From Candidatus Pacebacteria bacterium CG10_big_fil_rev_8_21_14_0_10_56_10 (GTDB taxonomy: Bacteria > Patescibacteriota > Microgenomatia > UBA1400 > PJMF01), in assembly GCA_002772645.1 (NCBI GenBank), contig PFDK01000010.1, forward strand, positions 109,241-146,877: DNA of 37,637 nt, in the 5' to 3' direction. The first letter of the stretch is position 1; each line of letters starts with the position of its first letter. Positions 1-8,998 of this stretch are shown here, one piece after another. The position numbers were made by a program, and so were the translations under genes. Under the pieces are notes generated by a model. That model saw only the letters and a program-made list of their open reading frames with translations. It had not been told where the DNA came from and did no database searches.

Positions 1-90
1 GCCAAAAGAAGTAAGCATTGCTAACAAAGTACTCATCGTTGATAGCAAATATGTTGAAAGGAACGCATGTGCTTTGCTTGCAAGTTGCAA

Positions 91-1142
91 CTTAGTCTCA
101 ATAATTTAACGCAACGAGTAAAATACCCGGATGCAAACAAAATACACACGACTTAGTGAATGGGAGAGAGAGGAAATCAGTCTTGAGTTGGCTCAAGGAG
201 TCAGCTGTGCCGGGATAGCTCGTAAACTGGGACGAGTGACAAGCACTGTCACCCGGGAGGTGGCGCGTAACCGTGTCTAGACCGGATACCGGCCGGTATC
301 TGCTCAGCGCTTAAGTCAAAGAGTTGCCGCTTCCCGACGAGGTGGTAAACGCAAAATGGGACTCAACGTGCGTCTGGGAGAGTACGTCCTCGAGAAACTA
401 AAACAGAAGTGGTCACCAGATGAGATTAGTCATCGACTCAAGGTAGAATTCCCCTTGAGTTTGAGTATGCGAATCTCACCTGATGCCATCTACCAGTTCA
501 TCTATGTTCTCCCTCGTGGAGAGCTGAAAAAGATGTTACTTAAATCTCTGCGGCAGGAGAGAGCCTACAGGCGGAGTCACAAACGCGGCAAAGAGAACGA
601 AAACCGTGGCAAAATCAGTGAAATGCTCTCCATTGAGGAGCGTCCCAAAGAGGTGGAGAAGAGAAGCGTCCCCGGCCACTGGGAAGGCGATCTCATCTTG
701 GGGAAGCACAAAAGAACCGCCTTGGCCACGCTGGTTGAGAGAACAACACGATACACGATCTTGGTACCACTGACTGCCAAAGATGCCCACAGTGTACGGG
801 AAGCACTTGCCAGGGAGTTTAGAACACTACCAAAAGAACTCGCTCTCAGCCTGACTTACGACCAAGGCAAGGAGATGAGCCAACACAAGCAATTTACAGT
901 TGACACCAGTATCAAAGTCTACTTTGCCCATCCCTCCTCACCCTGGGAGAGAGGCACTAACGAAAACACCAATGGACTCATTCGGCAATACTTTCCAAAA
1001 GGAACCGACTTTGGTACAGTTTCACCAGCCCGGATCAAACAAGTGGAGCGGGAACTCAACGACCGCCCCCGAAAAGTCCTTGGCTACTTGAAACCAACCG
1101 AAGTTATTCAATAAATCGTTGCGTTAAATTATTGAGACCAAG
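91..1142 (+). mobile_element. IS30-family insertion sequence
   Basis: Terminal inverted repeats: left 91-116 CTTAGTCTCAATAATTTAACGCAACG; the reverse complement of 1117-1142 is CTTGGTCTCAATAATTTAACGCAACG (25/26 identical). A possible 2-bp direct repeat AA lies at 89-90 and 1143-1144. The transposase lies between the repeats and its stop abuts the right repeat. Confidence 0.88.
131..1114 (+). pseudogene. IS30-family transposase interrupted by an in-frame TAG (278-280)
   Basis: ATG131 reads MQTKYTRLSEWEREEISLELAQGVSCAGIARKLGRVTSTVTREVARNRV*TGYRPVSAQRLSQRVAASRRGGKRKMGLNVRLGEYVLEKLKQKWSPDEISHRL... in one frame. HTH N-terminus, then DDE domain (GHWEGDLILGKHKRTALATLVERTTRY; TYDQGKEMSQHKQF; SSPWERGTNENTNGLIRQYFPKGTDF). 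Confidence 0.85.
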
Positions 1143-1304
1143 AATAAAGTATGCCAAGGAGGAGAGAATTTGCTGTCTGTGTTGAATTTCCTGCTGCTGG
1201 TCAGGAGAAAAATGTCCCAAAATTTCTGTTTGGTTGTCTTTGCGCAGTGCTTGTAAAGTTGTAGGTGTTTCTCGCTCCATAATGTGATCAGCTTTTTGTT
1301 CCAT
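1143..1304 (-). pseudogene. 5' part of an unknown gene disrupted by the IS30 element
   Basis: ORF MEQKADHIMERETPTTLQALRKDNQTEILGHFSPDQQQEIQHRQQILSSLAYFI runs into the right IR. Removing the IS and one AA repeat rejoins it in an open frame to the left flank (..AYFIATCKQSTCVPFNIFAINDEYFVSNAYFFW..). Confidence 0.45.
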
Positions 1305-1641
1305 AGGTGTACTTGAATTATATGCTTTGTGCTAGTTACAACTTGAGCAAATAACGAGAACGGTGTTAGGCTGATAGGTTGATTAAAAACTATCTGGAGC
1401 CTGCCTATGAAAATAGACAAAAACACCGTATCTCACTATTATTTTAATGGCTATCCTGTTAACGCAGAAATGTAAGAAAAAGCTGATATGCTGAGGGCAT
1501 GGAAACCAGTCTTCACTAGAAGTGAAAGTTCAACATTACAGGATCTAAAATGCGATTTCGAACGAATCGGAGGAAAATTAGTCGGTAACATTGGGCTTTT
1601 CAGCGCAGGCCAACAGGTCGCGCTGAACCTTGCGATACTTG

Positions 1642-1713
1642 TGACCCCACGGGGAATCGAACCCCGATTACCAGGATGAAAACCTGGTGTCCTAGCCGTT
1701 AGACGATGGGGCC
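1642..1713 (-). tRNA. tRNA-Glu (anticodon UUC)
   Basis: Reverse complement GGCCCCATCGTCTAACGGCTAGGACACCAGGTTTTCATCCTGGTAATCGGGGTTCGATTCCCCGTGGGGTCA folds into a full cloverleaf; anticodon TTC in loop TTTTCAT; no encoded CCA. Confidence 0.95.
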
Positions 1714-1767
1714 TAGGAACGCAGAAAAGGTAGTATACCAAATTTAGCCTGGGGAAAGCCCAGCCGG

Positions 1768-2514
1768 TCAGCTGCCGATCACCAACCGCGCCCCTTCTAG
1801 AAACGCTCGCTCGCCGCTGGTGGAGCGAAGCTGGACAGTCATTTTGTTACTGCCGGTCGGCAGGGGAAATGCCGGAGCAGTTTTCCAGACGGCGGAGCCG
1901 CGATTGTGACCCAGTTCTGTCTGGGTAAGAATGCCGCCGGTAGTGGAGTTGACCAGACGGGCGTGGGCCTCGCCACCCTCGATCGATAGGCTGGCTTCAA
2001 ACACCACCGGCGCACCGGCGTAAAAATCACCCGAGCTGAGCGTAATCTCCACACCAGTGTTGGTCCAGTCACGGTTAGTGGTTTTGTCAGAGCCGAGAAA
2101 AATAGTCTGCTTTTTGAACGAGCTAACCGTGACTGGGATAGAAGTGGTGGCGGGTTGGTTGGCTAGCTGGTCTACCCGACTGGTCAGGGCAACCAGGCCA
2201 GACTCGAGCGCCGTCAGCCGCTGTTGAAGCTCTGTGGTATCGGCTGGGCCAGTGGCGGCCGACGGAGTGGGACGGGTGGTGGTGGTGTGATCAACACCGA
2301 CTGGAGTGGGAGTGCCTGAGTCAGGGCCGGGAGCGGCTGAAGTGGTGGAGCTAGAGATAGGCCGCAGGCTGGCCACCATCAGCGTGCCGATAGCAATCAG
2401 CGTTACCCCGATCACCACCAGCAGTAAGATGACCTGCGCACTGAGATGGCTGTCGGGGTGATTGTCGGGGTGGTTATCGCGCCAGCGGTTCCGGGCCCCT
2501 AGTCTGCCAATCAT
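1768..2514 (-). CDS. Membrane-anchored protein: N-terminal TM, Thr/Pro-rich linker, coiled coil, beta-rich C-terminal domain
   Basis: TM AQVILLLVVIGVTLIAIGTLMVASL, then TTSAAPGPDSGTPTPVGVDHTTTTRPTPSAATGP, heptad-like TTELQQRLTALESGLVALTSRVDQL, then a predicted extracellular domain. Confidence 0.7.
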   Translation of the reverse strand: MIGRLGARNRWRDNHPDNHPDSHLSAQVILLLVVIGVTLIAIGTLMVASLRPISSSTTSAAPGPDSGTPTPVGVDHTTTTRPTPSAATGPADTTELQQRLTALESGLVALTSRVDQLANQPATTSIPVTVSSFKKQTIFLGSDKTTNRDWTNTGVEITLSSGDFYAGAPVVFEASLSIEGGEAHARLVNSTTGGILTQTELGHNRGSAVWKTAPAFPLPTGSNKMTVQLRSTSGERAFLEGARLVIGS

Positions 2515-2571
2515 CTTCCCAGTTTAACACTACTGTTGTTCCCTAGTAAAAAATTAGCTATAGTTGAGTGC

Positions 2572-3060
2572 ATGAAGATGCTCCGAAGTGGTAACAAGGC
2601 CAAGCAGGTGACGGACCGGTCGGGATTTACCCTGATCGAGTTGCTGGTGGTGGTTGCTATCATCGCCATCCTGGTGGCCATCGGTATCACTGCCTTTAAC
2701 TCGGCCCGGACAAACGCCATTGTGGCCAGGGACAAAGCTATATTGGACGACTTGTCCAAAGCACTGGGACAGTACAATGTAGCCACTGGTAGTTATCCCA
2801 CCCCAGATTACCTCAATGCTCACGTGAATGGAACTTTCGAGAACATTCTCTCAGCTTACATTCCCAGCGGGCTTCCCGATGATCGACAGATTAACTACTG
2901 GGTAGACGATACTGGCCAGAACTTTTGTTTAGTGATGCCTTTTAGCGCGGAAACTGGGGTTCAGGGCAACTGCAACGGGGCTAATCAAACCCTTGGTACA
3001 TGTATCTTCGTCTCTACCCCTGATCCTAGTGACAGGTACTGCATCCAGTCCCAACTTTAG
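2572..3060 (+). CDS. Type IV pilin-like / pseudopilin protein
   Basis: Prepilin cleavage/methylation motif GFTLIELLVVVAIIAILVAIGITAFNSAR; soluble C-terminal domain with paired Cys. The start at 2572 is preferred over 2536. Confidence 0.88.
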   Translation: MKMLRSGNKAKQVTDRSGFTLIELLVVVAIIAILVAIGITAFNSARTNAIVARDKAILDDLSKALGQYNVATGSYPTPDYLNAHVNGTFENILSAYIPSGLPDDRQINYWVDDTGQNFCLVMPFSAETGVQGNCNGANQTLGTCIFVSTPDPSDRYCIQSQL

Positions 3061-3137
3061 ACGCTGCTGCCAGCCCAACCGTGGGCTGGTCGATACATTT
3101 GCCAGCTTGATGACGTTGAAACTGGTTTTTAAGCAGC

Positions 3138-4184
3138 TTAGTACTCGGCTATTTGCGTGTCAGGATGGGAAACGCTCCAGCCGAACCAAAAAGTGTTGAG
3201 CTGGGGAAGGGGGTCGCCGGTGGCGGGATCGACGGCCACCGCGCTGGCGTCGGCAAGATTAAACTCAACACGCACCGCCTGGCCGCCCACCAGCTCGTCT
3301 TGAAACTCCGACGGCGACTCTACGGTAATAGGGTAGGCTTTGGCCTGGCCGTTAAACTCCAGGCCAAGCACCCTGGTTTTGAGCGGCAATCGCTCGTCGC
3401 GTTTTGAGAGAGGAAAGGGGATGGCGCCGTCAGCGTCCTCGTAACCGGCGAAAGGGTTGCGGTCATACGGCCGGTCATGACCAGTGTCAAATGACAAAAC
3501 TTTGGCCTGAGGATGGTCGCGGCGCAGCTGACCAAAAGTGATCATGCCGGACGGCAGTACTGTCAGCTTGGTGCCTCGCAGCGACCCACGGATAGCCACG
3601 CCCTCTACGTGGGCCCAGTCTGAGTTGGTCTGCCGGTCGTACATCACCATGGCGCTTTCGTAGAGCGAGCCGGTGTTACCGAACTCGATGACCGTGCCGT
3701 CCTCAAGGCGCCGGTCAAAGACGATGCCGCTGCGGCACAGTGGACAAAAAGTAGCGGCGAAAGGCGTACCCTGACTGGTATGGTCGTTGACGATCTCGTG
3801 CCAGTTCATGATCCGCTCCGGATAAGCGAAAACTTCATCATCGAACAGCGTCACCAGCACAAAGTCGTCGTTGGTCAGGTCCCGACCGGCCTGGCTAACC
3901 GAGACGTAAGCCGGGCTATCAAGGGGCGGGATGGCGTCTCGCGGCACGTCGGGCACAATCAGGGGGCGGTCAGCGGCGGCGGTGTTGGCATCACCTGATT
4001 CGCTGGCCCGAGAATGATTGGCGGGACCGCCGTCCAAACCAACCAAACTACCTAAACCACCCAAGCCAAGTACCTCGGCGGCACCGCCCAGACTAAACGG
4101 CGCGTCCGGCGAGCGATTGGCTATCCAAAAGGCCGTAAAAACCGACGCGGCCAGCAGAAACATCACTATCCAGCGCGGTGGCAT
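3138..4184 (-). CDS. DUF3179 domain protein, membrane-anchored
   Basis: N-terminal TM (WIVMFLLAASVFTAFWIA); motifs NWHEIVND, TFCPLCRSGIVFDRR, GNTGSLYESAMVMYDRQTNSDW, DTGHDRPYDRNPFAGYE, GQAKAYP are shared with the C-terminal half of the ORF at 21374-23074. Confidence 0.82.
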   Translation of the reverse strand: MPPRWIVMFLLAASVFTAFWIANRSPDAPFSLGGAAEVLGLGGLGSLVGLDGGPANHSRASESGDANTAAADRPLIVPDVPRDAIPPLDSPAYVSVSQAGRDLTNDDFVLVTLFDDEVFAYPERIMNWHEIVNDHTSQGTPFAATFCPLCRSGIVFDRRLEDGTVIEFGNTGSLYESAMVMYDRQTNSDWAHVEGVAIRGSLRGTKLTVLPSGMITFGQLRRDHPQAKVLSFDTGHDRPYDRNPFAGYEDADGAIPFPLSKRDERLPLKTRVLGLEFNGQAKAYPITVESPSEFQDELVGGQAVRVEFNLADASAVAVDPATGDPLPQLNTFWFGWSVSHPDTQIAEY

Positions 4185-4241
4185 AACTTGGCTAGTTTAC
4201 CAAAATTGATGGGGCGGCGGCGTCAGCCAGCCGTCACCATT

Positions 4242-4655
4242 CTAACAGAACCTGACCTGGTACTCGAACTTGACATTAGGGTACTCGCCATCGAATATGA
4301 TGACCCGATCGTAGTGCTGAGGATTGATTCTGCCGTTAAACGTGTGGTAGTTGTCCTGTCCTTTAAACTCTTGGTTGTTAAATCGGTTAATCCTGATAAG
4401 GTTGTCACGTTCGGTGTGAAAGCACTCAAAATTGTCTGTCCCGATCTGGTGTTTGTTTCTGAGCAAGTACTTGTACTGCTGGTCATTTAATTCAAAAAAT
4501 GGCTGGTAGCGGTCGAGCGGTTTGTTCGTTACCAGGTAGTACTTATCGCTGGTCCCAAAACGCTCTACTTCGATATGCCGGCCGGCAGCACGAGGCTGGT
4601 TGTTGCAAAATGAGCACATCACTGCCGCCAACATGGCTCGTTCTCTGTCCGTCAT
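4242..4655 (-). CDS. Hypothetical protein, overlaps upstream gene by 4 nt
   Basis: 137-aa ORF; start codon overlaps the stop of the 4652-5011 ORF (ATGA). Confidence 0.5.
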   Translation of the reverse strand: MTDRERAMLAAVMCSFCNNQPRAAGRHIEVERFGTSDKYYLVTNKPLDRYQPFFELNDQQYKYLLRNKHQIGTDNFECFHTERDNLIRINRFNNQEFKGQDNYHTFNGRINPQHYDRVIIFDGEYPNVKFEYQVRFC

Positions 4656-5011
4656 GAAAACTTAAACGTCTGGCTGTCAATCGTCACCTGTCGGCCAGAG
4701 AGATAAATCTGGCTGCCCTGATACCTGTGACCATGGTACATATCTTCGGCTAACTGGACCTGCCGACCAGAGAAACGAAGTTCTACTCGGTAGACCGATG
4801 ACTGAAAAAAAAGCTGCCATCTGTCGGGCCCGACCAACTCAGTCTTGATGGGATAACTGCCTTCGTAGAGATTGACCTCAAGGCTCGAGCACGAACCGCT
4901 GTAGTGAAAAGTTTGCCCGTCAGCTGTCTGACAACGCCTGGGAGCGGTAAAACCTTGACCAATAATATAGCAGCCAACAGCGATGATCCTTTTCCCGTCC
5001 TCGATGGTCAC
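4652..5011 (-). CDS. Hypothetical protein, possibly exported
   Basis: 119-aa ORF with a weakly hydrophobic N-terminus and two similar segments (RVELRFSGRQVQLAED / GSQIYLSGRQVTIDSQ); overlaps the next ORF by 4 nt. Confidence 0.5.
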   Translation of the reverse strand: MTIEDGKRIIAVGCYIIGQGFTAPRRCQTADGQTFHYSGSCSSLEVNLYEGSYPIKTELVGPDRWQLFFQSSVYRVELRFSGRQVQLAEDMYHGHRYQGSQIYLSGRQVTIDSQTFKFS

Positions 5012-5144
5012 AGCAAGTATTATATCGTGCCGGAAAAGTTGTTAACCTTTTAAGGCAAAAACACTTAAGCTCAACACTCAACAAAAAACAGCTTGACAAC
5101 TACGTCTTTGAAAGAACCGAAGGCTCGACTCGGCAAATTTTCAC

Positions 5145-6041
5145 TTACTTCTCGACGTCGTGGCCGCCAAACTCGTTACGCAGTACGGACACCACCTGGC
5201 CGGTGTAGCTGGGATTGCCCTGGGAATCGATCCTAAACTGGAGTGCTTCTTCGATGATCGGCACCGCCACGCCCAGCTCTCGGGCCGCCTCCACCGTCCA
5301 CTGGCCTTCGCCGCTGTGTGAAACCTCGCCCGAAATGCTGGTCAGGTCAGGGCCGTGCTTGAGGTAGCCGGACTCCAGCCAGCCGATCAGCCGGGAAGTA
5401 ATCACGCTTTGCCGATTGTAGACACGGGCTACTTGCTGAAGATCAAGGTTAAATGGCGAGCGTTTCATCACCTCGAAGCCTTCGCCGATGGCCTGCATCA
5501 TGCCGTACTCGATGCCGTTGTGAACCATCTTCACGAAGTGGCCGGCTCCGGCGCCGGCAAAGAACTGATAAGCCTCGGGAGCGGCAATGTCTTGAAATAG
5601 CTGCTCGAGCTGGCGGAACGTCTGCTCATCACCGCCGATCATTACGCAGGCGCCTTGCCGGGCCCCAGCTGGACCGCCGGACACGCCGGCGTCCAGAAAG
5701 CGCAGCTGCCGCTCAGAAAGCATCTCGGCCCGCTTGATAGTGTGGTTGTAGTTAGAGTTGGCCCCATCGATGACGGTGTCGCCGGCCGTCAGCAACCCAA
5801 CCAGCTGCTCGACCATCTGGCCGGTGACGTCGCCAGCCGGCAACATTAGCCAAACCACTCGTGGCGGCCGTAGCTGGCCCACCAGTTCTTCGACCGTCTC
5901 CACCGCCACAGCCCCCGCCGCCGCTACTTCTTGGCGAGGCTCCGGCGAGCGGTTCCAGACCACCAGCTGGTGGCCTTTCTCGACCAAGCGCAAGGCCATG
6001 TTTTTGCCCATCTTGCCAAGTCCAATGTATCCTAGCTGCAT
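5145..6041 (-). CDS. gnd: 6-phosphogluconate dehydrogenase, decarboxylating (short GndA/YqeC-type)
   Basis: MQLGYIGLGKMGKNMALRLVEKGHQLVVWNRS; DGANSNYNHTIKRAEML; FLDAGVSGGPAGARQGACVMIGG; MVHNGIEYGMMQAIGEGFEV. Confidence 0.93.
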   Translation of the reverse strand: MQLGYIGLGKMGKNMALRLVEKGHQLVVWNRSPEPRQEVAAAGAVAVETVEELVGQLRPPRVVWLMLPAGDVTGQMVEQLVGLLTAGDTVIDGANSNYNHTIKRAEMLSERQLRFLDAGVSGGPAGARQGACVMIGGDEQTFRQLEQLFQDIAAPEAYQFFAGAGAGHFVKMVHNGIEYGMMQAIGEGFEVMKRSPFNLDLQQVARVYNRQSVITSRLIGWLESGYLKHGPDLTSISGEVSHSGEGQWTVEAARELGVAVPIIEEALQFRIDSQGNPSYTGQVVSVLRNEFGGHDVEK

Positions 6042-6055
6042 ATAGCTCCTTTCGT

Positions 6056-7525
6056 TTACAACGGTTTGATCCAGTCGCGGTTGTCCCGGCCGATCAAGTT
6101 ACCAAAGCTCCCCGGGCCCCAACTGCCGGCTGGGTACAACTCAGGACGGAACTGATCATCAGCCTGGTGGTCTAAAAAAGGCTGGACAAACTGCCAGGAA
6201 GCCTCGATGCCGTCTGAGCGCGGGAACAAAGTGGGATCGCCGTGAGCGGCGTCGTAAATCAACTTGACGTAAGCCTCGATCAAGTCCATCTGAAACTGGT
6301 TGTGATAGCGAAACTCCATCGGCACCTCTTGGATGTTGAGCGTCACCCCCGGCTGCTTGACCTGAAAGCGGATAATGACTCCCTCGTTGGGCTGGACGCG
6401 CAAGGTCAACACGTTGGCTTGTTCGGGACAGTTATCGTCACAGAACATCTGGTTTGACGTCTCTTTGAACACTACCGAGATCTCGGTAGTGGTTTCCGCT
6501 AAGCGTTTGCCGGCCCTGACGTACAGCGGCACGCCTTGCCAGCGCTCGTTGTCGACGAAGGACTTAAAAGCGATGGCCGTCTCGGTCCGCGAGCCATCGG
6601 GCACGTCCTCCTCTTGGGTGTAGCCGGGCACGTCCTGGCCGTCAACCTGCCCGGGCCCGTACTGGCCCCAGGCGGACAGCTGGGACATCTTTTCCAAACT
6701 GACCGGCTGGAGCGCGTGGAGAAGGTCCCGGCGCTTGTCACGGATCTCATCCGGCTGGAGTGACTGAGGCTCTTCCATTAGGGTAGTGGCGATCATCTGC
6801 AGGACGTGGTTCTGGATAAAGTCCCGCACCGTGCCGGTGCCGTCGTAAAATTCCCCGCGGCCGCCTACTCCCAGCGTTTCCGAGGCGGTCAACTGGAAGT
6901 GGTCAACGTAGCGATTGCTCCACAGGTGCTCAAAAATGCCGTTGGCAAACCGGAATACCAACACGTTCTGGACTGTTTCTTTGGCCAGGTAGTGGTCAAT
7001 GCGGTAGATCTGGTCCTCGGAAAAAACTTGGGTCAGCTCCTGGTTGAGCTGTTGGGAGGTGGCTAGGTCGGTACCGAACGGCTTCTCGAGCATGATCTTT
7101 GTCCAGCCGCAGTCGGACTGGTGCAGGCCTGTCTGGCGCAAGTTGTGAACGACCGAGGTGTAGAGCCGCGGCAAAGTAGCTAAGTACCAAATGTGGTTGC
7201 CGCAGTGGTTTTGGCCGGCTTTTTGCTGATGATGGGCCTTGATTTTTTCGAACGTGCTCAGCTGACTGGCGTCGCCGCTGACGTAGTCAAGGTGCTGGCA
7301 AAATGCCTGCCAGCGCTGTTCGTCATCCGGCTGAACGATGTCTTTGACAAACTGCTGAAACTCCTGCTGTGACATCTGCCGGCGGGCATTGCCGGTGATG
7401 CTAAAAATGTCCGGCAGCAGCTGGTCAGTGTACAGCTTGTAGAGAGCTTTGAGAATTTTCTTCTTGGCTAAGTCGCCGGTAGCGCCGATCAAAAAAATCG
7501 ATAGCGGGTACTGAATCTGTTGCAT
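6056..7525 (-). CDS. zwf: Glucose-6-phosphate 1-dehydrogenase
   Basis: IGATGDLAKKKILKALYKL; EKPFGTDLATSQQLNQEL; RIDHYLAKETVQNVLVFRFANGIFEHLWSNRYVDHFQLTASE; PLYVRAGKRLAETTTEISVVFK. Confidence 0.96.
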   Translation of the reverse strand: MQQIQYPLSIFLIGATGDLAKKKILKALYKLYTDQLLPDIFSITGNARRQMSQQEFQQFVKDIVQPDDEQRWQAFCQHLDYVSGDASQLSTFEKIKAHHQQKAGQNHCGNHIWYLATLPRLYTSVVHNLRQTGLHQSDCGWTKIMLEKPFGTDLATSQQLNQELTQVFSEDQIYRIDHYLAKETVQNVLVFRFANGIFEHLWSNRYVDHFQLTASETLGVGGRGEFYDGTGTVRDFIQNHVLQMIATTLMEEPQSLQPDEIRDKRRDLLHALQPVSLEKMSQLSAWGQYGPGQVDGQDVPGYTQEEDVPDGSRTETAIAFKSFVDNERWQGVPLYVRAGKRLAETTTEISVVFKETSNQMFCDDNCPEQANVLTLRVQPNEGVIIRFQVKQPGVTLNIQEVPMEFRYHNQFQMDLIEAYVKLIYDAAHGDPTLFPRSDGIEASWQFVQPFLDHQADDQFRPELYPAGSWGPGSFGNLIGRDNRDWIKPL

Positions 7526-7584
7526 TAGTTCTTAATCTGGCTCGACTTGGTTCGACTTGGCCCGGTACTTCCAGGCAGCGGTGA

Positions 7585-8901
7585 TCAACCGCGCAACTGC
7601 TCGATCTCGGAGCGCTTGTCGTCAAAACCCTGCCTGCCTAACAAAGCATACATCATCTGTTTGCTTTCCTCGACGCCGGGCTGATCAAAAGCGTTGACGC
7701 CGATCATCTCAGCCAAGTAGACCACCGCCAACTCAAAGAACATAAAGAGTTGGCCCAGCGAGTAAGCGTCCAGCGAGTCAATGCTTAAGGTAGCCGTCGG
7801 CCGGCCGGCTTTCTTGAGCGACAGCGCCGAAGCTTCTTGTTCGATGTTGATGATTTGATGGAACGAATGCCCTGCCAAGTACTCCAGTTCCGGGATGCCC
7901 ACGCTCCCCAGCCGGTAGTCCTGGCGGCGCTGCTCCAGCCGGACAAACAGGACCGACTGGAGGGGCTCGCCCTGGTTGTAGAACTGAGCTTGAGAGTGCT
8001 GGTCGGCAGGGCCGTATGCCTTGATCGGCAAGATACCCTTGCCATCCTTGCCGAGGGACTCGGCCCATAGCTGGCGGAACCAGCGAGCGAACTCCTCGAG
8101 TTGAATGGAGTAGGCCATCAGCACTGTCAACTTAGTGCCCTGAGCGTACAGCCGGTACTGGCCGGCGGCCAACTGCTGGGACAGGGCGCGCGACTGGCTG
8201 TCTAAAGCAAACTCTCGCTGACCGGTAACTAGCTGTTCAATATCCACCCCCATGGCCACCGCCGGGAACAGTCCCACCGGCGTCTGGACAGAAAAGCGGC
8301 CGCCCACATTATCAGGGATCGGTAGGGTAGCGATCTTTTCCCGGTCGGCCTCGTCTCGCAAAATGCCCTTTTGCCGGTCGGTGGTGAACACAAAGTGCTT
8401 CTGCCAGTTCTGGGCGGTGGCCTCTTCTTGGCGAAGCAGCTCCTTGAACAGGACGTACTGGGAGATAGTCTCGACAGTCTGGCCCGACTTGGAGACGATG
8501 TTGAACACCGTCGAGGATAGGTCGATGCGCCGCTTGAGACGCCGTATTTGTTCGGGGTCCGTTGAGTCACCGTGGAACACCACTTCCAGCGGCGGCTGGT
8601 CTGACTGCAGGGCTTGCTGGACAGCCCGCCCGCCCAGGTCCGAGCCGCCGATACCGACCACTACCAGCGTCCGGGCCCACTCCAACCGAGCAAAAACTTC
8701 CCGGACCTGTTTGAGGAACTCGTCCGGCTGGGTGACGACTTCCACAAACCCGTAGCGGCCTTGACCGAGCTGTTGTTCCACGCTGGCAATGGCCGACTCG
8801 ACGTTAGCTTGAGTGCTGTCGATGGTTTGCTGAGTGATGCCGTGATGGTCGGCGGTGGTAGCATTGAGAAAAGATGTATCGAGCGATAAACGACTGGACA
8901 T
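7585..8901 (-). CDS. pgi: Glucose-6-phosphate isomerase
   Basis: VVVGIGGSDLGGRAVQQAL; FNIVSKSGQTVETISQYVLF; DNVGGRFSVQTPVGLFPAVAMGVD; likely start MSSRLSLDTSF at 8901. Confidence 0.93.
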   Translation of the reverse strand: MSSRLSLDTSFLNATTADHHGITQQTIDSTQANVESAIASVEQQLGQGRYGFVEVVTQPDEFLKQVREVFARLEWARTLVVVGIGGSDLGGRAVQQALQSDQPPLEVVFHGDSTDPEQIRRLKRRIDLSSTVFNIVSKSGQTVETISQYVLFKELLRQEEATAQNWQKHFVFTTDRQKGILRDEADREKIATLPIPDNVGGRFSVQTPVGLFPAVAMGVDIEQLVTGQREFALDSQSRALSQQLAAGQYRLYAQGTKLTVLMAYSIQLEEFARWFRQLWAESLGKDGKGILPIKAYGPADQHSQAQFYNQGEPLQSVLFVRLEQRRQDYRLGSVGIPELEYLAGHSFHQIINIEQEASALSLKKAGRPTATLSIDSLDAYSLGQLFMFFELAVVYLAEMIGVNAFDQPGVEESKQMMYALLGRQGFDDKRSEIEQLRG

Positions 8902-8998
8902 TGTATAGTGATACTGCCACAACCAAGGGGGGTTAGCAAGTCAAACAGCCGACTAAATTGGCACCCTCAGACTATTGCCGCTTTGCTATACTAGCCAC

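Noticed and set aside
1360-1429. 8-bp inverted repeat ACGGTGTT/AACACCGT flanking about 54 nt, possible miniature element
   Set aside because: Repeats are short, no target duplication and no recognisable element; could be chance.
1488-1679. 63-aa plus-strand ORF ending ...ILVTPRGIEPRLPG
   Set aside because: Its C-terminus is antisense to tRNA-Glu (1642-1713); VTPRGIEPRLPG is a translation of the tRNA complement, a common spurious ORF.
1451-1741. 96-aa minus-strand ORF
   Set aside because: It reads straight through the tRNA-Glu gene; no coding evidence.
7537-7556. Tandem decamer CTCGACTTGGTTCGACTTGG between zwf and pgi
   Set aside because: Only two copies, no symmetry or known motif; insufficient for a regulatory claim.
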